This document shows, in pieces, positions 30,675-38,990 of a stretch of DNA of 38,990 nt. Source of the DNA: Euprymna scolopes (taxonomy: Eukaryota; Mollusca; Cephalopoda; Sepiida; Sepiolidae). The DNA is taken from contig CM044502.1 of NCBI GenBank assembly GCA_024364805.1, positions 85,770,416 to 85,809,405 of the forward strand, read 5' to 3'. The notes under the pieces were generated by a model. The model did no database searches. It saw only the letters and a list, made by a program, of their open reading frames with translations, and was not told the DNA's origin. Position numbers and translations under genes: made by a program. Position 1 is the stretch's first letter; the number at the start of each line of letters is the position of its first letter.

Positions 30675-31587
30675 CTAGCAGTTCAGCCCGGCTGTGCTCG
30701 GGCCCTATGTACTCTTCATAAGTTTATGTGCATATGTATATATACAGGGTGTCCGTAAAGTTACTATACAGTCTTATTGTTTTATTGTATTATACTTGTA
30801 TTAATAGTTAATATTTATTTTTGTGTAGCTGTAGGGTGTCTGTATAGTAACTTGTAAGACTGTATAGTAACTTTACGGACACCCTGCATATTAAAAAGTT
30901 TGATATATCCAGGTAACCTACATCTTAAATGTTTAGACCCAAATTTTGCGGAGAAGTTTAGTAGAGTTTGCAAAGATTAACTCTTTCAACTTTACCATCT
31001 TGGCAGCCAAATTTTCGCCTAAAAACTCATTGAAAAGCTTACTGCATGTTAAAATACCCTTTATGTAAAATTCCAAAAGTTTACACTCAGAATTGGTTGA
31101 ATAGTTTGCTATAGACCTCAATGGATCAAATCTTTTGTACTTTGATTCTTTGTTCGGCCGAAAACTGATTAAAAAGCTTGCCCTACGTCTGAATACACTT
31201 TATATAACATTTTAAATGTTTAGACCAAATATTGGCTGAGAGGTCAAATTTCTTTAAACATTGTCTCCAATTTTCACCCTTTAACATTTATTATGTTGGA
31301 CTCGAATCAAGTTAAAAAGTTTGATCTATGTCCGAGAAACGTACTAATAAAATTTCAAAGACCCAAAATTAGCGGAGGAAATTGGTAGAGTTTTCAAAGA
31401 TCAAATCGTTGAACTTTGACCCCTTGACAGCCAAATTTCTGGCCGGAATGGATTAAGAAGGTTTTCCCATATCTCACTGCCCCGTATGTCAAATCTCGAG
31501 TCTGTAGACTGAAAATTGACAGAGTAATTTTAAGGGAAATGTACACACAACGACAGACACACAGATAATTTCACTGTTATATATATG
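30675..31587 (-). mobile_element. Helitron-like element H3
   Basis: The 3' end (left, minus strand) has CTAG, then GAACTGCTAG spacing and a GCCCG...CGGGC hairpin, preceded outside by TA repeats. The 5' end (right) is a ...TAACAGTGAAATTATCTG variant of the AAAAGTGAAA start, next to a GTCTGTCGTTGTGTG tract. The body has repeated modules of about 130-150 bases: a GTTTAGACC block, GGTAGAGTTTTCAAAG, TTGAACTTTGACCCCTTGAC and AGCCAAATTT. It carries a 142-base MITE at 30745. It is non-coding. Confidence 0.65.
30745..30886. mobile_element. mariner-type MITE inside Helitron H3
   Basis: CAGGGTGTCCGTAAAGTTAC begins it, and the right end is the exact inverse for 28 bases (to ACTATACAGT). The left flank is TA; the right flank is CA, one change from a TA target duplication. 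The ends resemble mariner terminal repeats. The interior (about 86 bases) is non-coding. Confidence 0.85.
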
Positions 31588-31589
31588 TA

Positions 31590-32478
31590 TTAGCAGTTCA
31601 GCCAGTCTTTGCTCGGGCCTTATGTACTGTTCATAACTTGCCCTACGTATGAATACACTTTATGTAAGATTTCAAATATTTAGACCAAAATATGTCTGAG
31701 TAATTTCGTAGAGACCACAGTGGTCAATTTTTCAAACTTTGACCGCAATAGTGACCCCTTCGCATATATTGTTTTGGTCTCAAATCAAAATAAAAAAAGT
31801 TTTAGTTATGTCCAAGTTACCCACATATAAAATCTCAAGTGTTTACACCTAATATTAACGGAGGAATTTGGTAGAGTCTGCAAAGGTCAACTCTTTACAC
31901 TTTGACCTTTTGGCAGTCAATTTTTTACTGTCAAACTGATTAAAATGCTTGTCGCATGTTTGAATACTCTTTATTAATTTCAAATGTTTATACCCAAAAT
32001 TGGCTGAGTAGTTTGGTAGCAAGGTCAAATCCTTTAAACTTTGACCCATTCGCAGCTTAAATTTTCGACATCAACCTATTGAAAAGCTTGCCCTATCTCT
32101 GAATACACTTTAGGTAAAATTTCAAATGTTTAGACCTGAAATTGTCCCAGTGATTTGGTAGAGACCGCAAAGGTCAAATTTTTTAAACTTTGACCACAAT
32201 TTTTGCAATTTAACATTTATTTCTTTAGGCTTAAATAAAATTAACAAGTTTGACCCATGCCCAATAACCTACCTTTAAAATTTCAAGTGTTAAGACCCAG
32301 AATTAGCGGAAGAGTTTGGTAGAGTTTTCAAAAGTCAAATTTTTGGCAGCTAAGTTTAAAACCAAAAATCGATTAAAAAGATTTTCACAAATCTCAATAT
32401 TCCTTATGTTCAATCTTGAGTATGTAGATCGGAAATTGACAGAGTACTTTGGTAGGGAAATGTACACACACACACATT
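31590..32478 (-). mobile_element. Helitron-like element H4, tandem to H3
   Basis: The 3' end (left) reads CTAA on the minus strand, which fits the CTRR rule, with AGTTCAGCC and CTCGGGCC as a decayed hairpin. It has the same modules as H3 and H2. The 5' end is lost at the junction with the Tc1 relic near 32478, just after a GTACACACACACACA tract. H3 and H4 lie head to tail with only about 2 bases between them. Confidence 0.62.
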
Positions 32479-33507
32479 TCCACTTTTCGATTTCTTTAAA
32501 AGATCAATCCTTTTAGACATGCTCTCAACCAAGGTGAAACACTGTGAAGATGAGATGCTATTCCATTCGCTTTGCACAGCTTCCCACAGTTTGTCATTGT
32601 TCTCAAAAGTACTTCCATCCAATGCACGAGATATTATGAACCAAATATTCTAGATTGGGTTTAAATCGGGCCTTTCACCTAGCCAAAATATCACATCAGT
32701 TGAATTATCAGAAAAACATTTTTTGTGACATTAGCAGTATGTGCAGGGACATTATCATGTTGAAAAATAATGTTCTGAGATATTCCCAGCTTCTGGATAC
32801 TTGGTAACAGTCCTGTTTCTAATATTCGAATGTATTCCTTTGTATTGATTGACTTCTCACATCTAGTAAGTTCTCCAACTCCTGCTGCAGTACAAATTTC
32901 CCATACCATTATCACTCCATTCCCGTGTTTAACTGTCGTTTTATACAAGTTGGCGAAAATCTTTCTCCAGTTCTTCGATTGCACCATTCGGGAGCATCAG
33001 GAGCATCACTAACAAGACAAAATATTGATTCATCTGACCAGAAAACATTCCTGAGACAGTCTGTATCTTTCTTGCCATAACACGAGAAAAATCTCTTTCA
33101 ATCATTGATGTTTTTCTTACATAAAAATGGCTTCTTTGCATAACTTTTAGAAGAAAATCCCATTTCTTGTATTCGTCTAGATATTGTATATCTAGAAAGA
33201 GAATTTCCAGCCCCTGTTTTGAATTCTTTGCTTTGGTCAACATAAGTTTTCTTTCAATCCTTCCAAACAGTTAATTTAAGCCTGTGGGTGTACTTCAAAA
33301 TGAATGCTCTCGGTCGACCAGATCCAGATTTCCCTTTTACCAAGCATTCGATTTCGAACCTTTGACTAATTCGCTTCACTACAGAAAGAGATGTTTTCAC
33401 TTTTTCTTTCCTTAAAATATCAAAAATCTGCTTGTAAGTCATCTTGGACTGCTTAATCCTGCAATTCGGTTTTTCATATCTTCACCAAGTTGCGGTCTTA
33501 GCATTTT
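32479..33507 (-). mobile_element. Tc1-like DNA transposon relic, nearly full-length transposase region
   Basis: On the minus strand, from the right: MLRPQLGEDMKNRIAGLSS, then a helix-turn-helix region with QIFDILRKEKVKTSLS and KGKSGSGRPRAF (a GRP hook), then MARKIQTVSG. A WSDESIFCLV-like block near 33040 holds the first catalytic Asp. GVIMVWEICTAAGVGELTR follows near 32910, then IIFQHDNVPAHTA near 32770 with the second Asp. The ISRALDGSTF stretch and a C-terminal SKRIDLLKKSKS complete it. At least three frames are needed, so it is inactive. It resembles the relic at 24573-25083. The end abuts Helitron H4. Confidence 0.85.
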
Positions 33508-33657
33508 TAGGATTAACTTATCCACTTATTATTATATGCTATAATAATAATGATCTACAAAATAGAAATTTTCAGTTAAAATTAACAAAAATTAATGAAA
33601 AATATTGAAAATCCATTTCTTCCTTCTTTTCACTCTTGGCCCATATTTTTGATCATG

Positions 33658-35502
<1,845 letters not shown>

Positions 35503-35556
<54 letters not shown>
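35503..35556. repeat. (TA)n microsatellite, right flank of the Penelope-like element
   Basis: About 27 TA units starting at the predicted ribozyme cleavage site. Confidence 0.97.
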
Positions 35557-35560
<4 letters not shown>

Positions 35561-35784
35561 AAATACTACCGTTAGTGTTAGTTTTAATCATTTTGAACTG
35601 CCTTAAAGCTTCACTCATTTCGTGACCAAATTTCCAACAATTTTTAGTTCAAAGTCACCTTCTCAGCTACATTTCGAAATAAAAATGTTCAGTTTTCGTT
35701 TAATAAACAAAAGTTATAATAACATTGCTGGTGTTCAAAAGTCTTCAGAAGAAGTAAGAGAACGTGAGAGACGGTGTTTTTCTG
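35557..35784. other. No gene seen
   Basis: AT-rich sequence between the TA tract and the promoter-like motifs. A 66-codon frame (35622-35822) is not recognised. Confidence 0.45.
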
Positions 35785-35943
35785 ATTGGCAGTTGATTAT
35801 CATAAAAAAATTTCAACATTGACGATTCAGGGAATATTTATTCTGATTGGTTGTTAGTTACCATAGCAACTTTTTTGTCGACGCCACCTTCATAAATCAA
35901 AACGGGAATGTCCCTCGCATGCCATCATATTTTGGTTATATAG
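35785..35943 (+). promoter_or_regulatory. Promoter-like cluster: two inverted CCAAT boxes, X-box, TATA box
   Basis: CTGATTGG occurs at 35782-35789 and again at 35843-35850 (inverted CCAAT, NF-Y type). GTTACCATAGCAAC at 35857-35870 fits the RFX X-box consensus (GTNRCC then RGYAAC). TTATATAG at 35936-35943 could be a TATA box, about 66 bases after the X-box. A start site would then lie near 35970, transcribing rightwards. Downstream there is no recognised coding sequence, only an 86-codon frame of hydrophobic composition across the region, then the long inverted repeat at 36214. Motif matches alone do not prove a promoter. Confidence 0.45.
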
Positions 35944-36213
35944 AGAGAGTTAACAAAAGTGATGCTCTTTGCCGCTTTCGCTTAATTCTGTTTCTTTTGC
36001 TATATTTGATAATTTATAATCTTGTTGCGCGCAAATTCTGCTTATCTCTTTTTTGTGCCTTCTTTCTGTTTATTTACTCAATTACAACTTCTATTGGAGT
36101 TAATTAAATAAGTTGGTAATAATTTTTTATGGATTATTCACAATTGACAATGCGTATGATATGGAACACAGAAAAGAAAATATTATTTCAAAGCAAAACC
36201 TGGAAACATCATG

Positions 36214-36546
36214 GATTACATAGAAAAATGCAAGCATGAAATGTAATATTGTTAAGATGAAATTTAGAAAAGTAAAAGGACTAGTTGTTAAAACTGGAAA
36301 AGAAAAAGACCAGATATTCTACAAAAAGATATACTAAATTTATATCTTAAAAAATTGCAGCAGTAAGATTTTAAACAAATCAGTTTAACATTAAAACTAC
36401 ATTCTTAATGCTGCAGTACTCTAAGTTATAAATTAATTATATTTTTACTAGAATATCTTGTCTTTTTCAGTTTTAACAACTAGTCCTTTTACTTTTCAAA
36501 GTTTAATCTTAACCATATTATTTTTCATTCTAGCATTTTCTATGTA

Positions 36547-36549
<3 letters not shown>
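36214..36549. other. Long inverted repeat, arms of about 160 bases
   Basis: Left arm ATTACATAGAAAAATGC... (36216 to about 36376) pairs with the right arm (about 36385-36547, ending ...GCATTTTCTATGTAAT). Arms agree at roughly four fifths of positions, with a perfect 30-base block: 36267-36296 (GAAAAGTAAAAGGACTAGTT...) against 36468-36497. The loop is only about 10 bases. The ends carry TA, so it might be a foldback or MITE inserted at TA. It is non-coding. Confidence 0.85.
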
Positions 36550-36579
<30 letters not shown>

Positions 36580-36581
36580 TA
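36550..36581. repeat. (TA)n tract between the inverted repeat and Helitron H5
   Basis: TA units with one GTA; it ends at the CTAG terminus of H5. Confidence 0.9.
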
Positions 36582-37407
36582 CTAGCATGGGTGCCCGGCG
36601 TTTCCCAGGTGTTTGAGAGTGTGTGTTGAGCAAAACAAAGTGGTAGTAGTAAGGTAGACTCGAACCTGTACCGTGGAGGAGGAAAAGAACGGGAAAACGT
36701 GATGTCTTTGCTGTTACGACCACCGGCAAACAGGAAGTGACGTAGGTTTAAATTAAGGCTAGAAAATTGAAAAGAGGGGATGACTCTCGAAAATGTCGGC
36801 GAAAACAGCAGCCCTTCCCTGTAGAAAGTGCCCAGTTAAGGGTGAAGAAATGGTCTTAGCCAATTTTTCAGTATTTGTCGTCTGAACGATCGAGCTTCAA
36901 AATGATACTGATCTTGTGAAAATTCGCCGCCTCAGTCGAAAGTTTTAGGAAAAATTGCAAACATACATACATACATTTATATATTGGTAGCGAAAATTTT
37001 CGACCCAAACCGATTAAAAAGCTTGCCCTATCTCCGAATGTAAAATTTCAAATGTTTACACCAGAAATTGTCTTAGTAATTTGGTAGAGACCGCAGAGGT
37101 CACATTTTTTAAATTTGACCCCTATTATGACCCCCTTAACATATATTATTTTGGGCTCAAACCAAGTTCTTAAGCTAGTCCAAGGAACCTATACCTAAAA
37201 TTTCAATTGTTTATACTCAAAATTAGCGGAGGAGTTTTGTAGAGTCCTCAAAAGTAAAATCGTTGAACTTTGACCCCTTAACAGCCAAATTCCTGGCTGT
37301 AAACGGATTGCAAAGATTAACCTACATCTCAATACCCTGTATATCAAATTTAGAGTCTTTTGATTGAAAATTTACAGAGTTATTGCGTAGGGAAATGTAC
37401 ACAGACA

Positions 37408-37447
<40 letters not shown>

Positions 37448-37480
37448 TAAACACACGGACACTTTCACTTTTAAATATAT
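36582..37480 (-). mobile_element. Helitron-like element H5, holding family B
   Basis: 3' end at left: CTAGCATGGGTGCCCGGCG with hairpin sequence, preceded by TA repeats. Then GTGTGTGTTGAGCAAAAC, then the family B insert, then H modules from 36986 (AAAAGCTTGCCCTATCTCCG, TTGAACTTTGACCCCTTAAC, AGCCAAATTCC). It ends with GGGAAATGTACACAGACAGA, an (AC)n run at 37410-37444 and CACTTTCACTTTTAAATATA, the reverse of a decayed TCTATA...AAAAGTG 5' start. No protein. Confidence 0.65.
36634..36985 (+). repeat. Family B copy 2, inside Helitron H5
   Basis: AAAGTGGTAGTAGTAAGGTA, then GACTCGAACCTGTACCGTGG, GGAGGAAAAGAACGGG, AAAGAGGGGATGACTC, CCCTTCCCTGTAGAAAGTGC and CGAAAGTTTTAGG, ending CATACATACATACATTTATA. 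Same order as copy 1. Helitron sequence lies on both sides. Confidence 0.65.
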
Positions 37481-37485
37481 ATATA

Positions 37486-37916
37486 CTAGCATGGGTGTCT
37501 GGCGTTGCCCCAGTATTGGGAGGTGTATGTTGAGCAAAAAAAAAAGTCGTCATTTTTTTTTTAACTTTGACCCCTATTATGCCCCCTTAAAATTTATTGT
37601 TTTGGGCTCAAATTCAGTTATTAACTTAGATCCATGTAAAAGGAACGTATATATAAAATTTCAAGTGATTAGACCAAAAATTATTCGAGGACTTTGGTAG
37701 AGTTCTCAAAGGTCAAATCGTTGAACTTTGACCCCTTAATCGCCAAATTTCTAACCGAAAACCAATCACATCGATTTTCCCAAATCTTAGTACCCTGTAT
37801 ATCAAATTTTGAGTCTGTAGACTAAAAATTTACAGTTATTGCGTAGGGAAATGTACACACACAGACATACAGATACACAGAGTACACACACAGACAGATA
37901 CTTTCACTTTTATAGA
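37486..37916 (-). mobile_element. Helitron-like element H6, complete short form
   Basis: 3' end at left: CTAG with CATGGGTGTCTGGCG and a GTTGCCCCAG hairpin remnant. 5' end at right: TCTATAAAAGTGAAAG on the minus strand, preceded by A. 431 bases, non-coding. It has a TTGAACTTTGACCCCTTAAT module and CACACAGACATACAGATACA tract. Both termini fit Helitron rules. Confidence 0.7.
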
Positions 37917-37920
37917 TATT

Positions 37921-38390
<470 letters not shown>

Positions 38391-38429
38391 AGAAACCATC
38401 CCTGGACTGTTGGTTGAGTATGTGTCACA

Positions 38430-38640
38430 CCATCAGTGGTGAGAGTTGTCGACACACCGTATAAGGTGAGATATCGTGTTTGGATAAAACCACCAAATGC
38501 TCATTGTCATACAAGGTTTGGCAGTGGACAAGTAGAAAAAACTAATAATCCTCAGACGATGTTGGTCGATGGTGTTCCTCGTCGTGTGAAAGATGTCCGC
38601 CCCCGATGTTTGTTTGTTTTTTTAAGCCACTGCTTATCAA
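38430..38640 (+). mobile_element. Ty3/Gypsy fossil, integrase C-terminal tail
   Basis: [20 protein letters not shown], then TMLVDGVPRRVKDVRPR. This matches the C-terminal tail of Ty3/Gypsy integrase in the K02A2.6-like group, where a (V)WxK/R...G.V... stretch is followed by VDGVPRHVRDLRP. Only this tail is present, with no LTR seen downstream within the window. It appears to be an old fragment. It may be of the same group as the fossil at 23160-24070, but the parts do not overlap. Confidence 0.65.
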
Positions 38641-38846
38641 ATTCACTTGAAAATAAAATAAAATAAAATAAAAATGACGAAATAGCTTATAAAATGGACA
38701 GGGAACAAAACAAACAAACAAACGAGTTCAACAAGATAATCTGAAGAAGGTCGGCGGTTACATCGATCAAAATCTTGCGAAAATCACACTCCAGATGAGA
38801 TTAATAGCCCAATGAATCCAAATAATACGGATATAGAAATATTATT
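38641..38846. other. A-rich simple sequence, no gene seen
   Basis: AAAAT repeats at about 38651-38672 and an AAAC run at 38707-38724; otherwise nothing recognised. Confidence 0.6.
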
Positions 38847-38990
38847 GTTAGGTCGGATACATAATATATATAGATATTAATGTTAGGATGGATACATAAT
38901 ATATATATAACTATTACTGTTAGGTTGAGTACATAATATATATACATATTACTGCTAGGTTGGATACATAATACATATATGTATATATAT
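38847..38990 (+). repeat. Minisatellite, four units of about 36 bases, runs off the right edge
   Basis: Units start near 38847, 38882, 38919 and 38954 with GTTAGG or GCTAGG, then TYGGATACATAATATATATA and an AT-rich end. The last unit reaches the window edge. Confidence 0.85.

Overview
The window looks like intergenic or intronic DNA from an animal with a large, AT-rich, repeat-filled genome. The mix (jockey/CR1-like LINEs, a Penelope-like retroelement with a hammerhead ribozyme, Ty3/Gypsy fossils, Tc1 and mariner relics, Helitron-like elements, tRNA-derived SINEs and very many TA microsatellites) fits a lophotrochozoan, most likely a mollusc and perhaps a cephalopod. That placement is inference. 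I found no exon of a host protein gene. Every long reading frame is either part of a mobile element, antisense to one, or a translation of a microsatellite or of the assembly gap.

Layout. 1-1.1 kb: minus-strand LINE, endonuclease end and reverse transcriptase start. 2.2-2.5 kb: weak solo-LTR candidate. 3.7-8.9 kb: a SINE, Helitron-like pieces, a mariner relic, a three-unit tandem repeat, a near end-to-end Helitron holding an inserted LTR, and two more SINE copies. 9.9-13.6 kb: an unclassified repeat (called family C here), one copy of which is split by a minus-strand Penelope-like insertion with a 66 bp direct duplication and a 695 base gap. 14.9-18.9 kb: hairpins, a LINE 3' end and two more family C copies. 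19.7-23.1 kb: two facing copies of another repeat (family D), each joined to a LINE 3' tail. 23.2-25.1 kb: a Gypsy fossil and Tc1 relics. 25.5-29.3 kb: two more LINE copies. 29.3-32.5 kb: an unclassified repeat (family B) and two Helitrons in tandem, one carrying a mariner-type MITE. 32.5-35.6 kb: a Tc1 relic, then a plus-strand Penelope-like element ending in a hammerhead ribozyme. 35.8-36.5 kb: promoter-like motifs followed by a 335 bp inverted repeat. 36.6-38.3 kb: three Helitrons in tandem. 38.4 kb to the end: a Gypsy integrase tail and a minisatellite.

The parts do not form a pathway; they record nested insertion. Three points deserve most attention. The plus-strand Penelope-like copy ends exactly at the predicted self-cleavage site of its own hammerhead ribozyme. 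The minus-strand copy carries a long target duplication, and the gap should hide its ribozyme end. The CCAAT/X-box/TATA cluster lies about 270 bases upstream of a long hairpin, which could make this a hairpin-RNA locus. All calls are from reading the sequence; no search or folding program was run.
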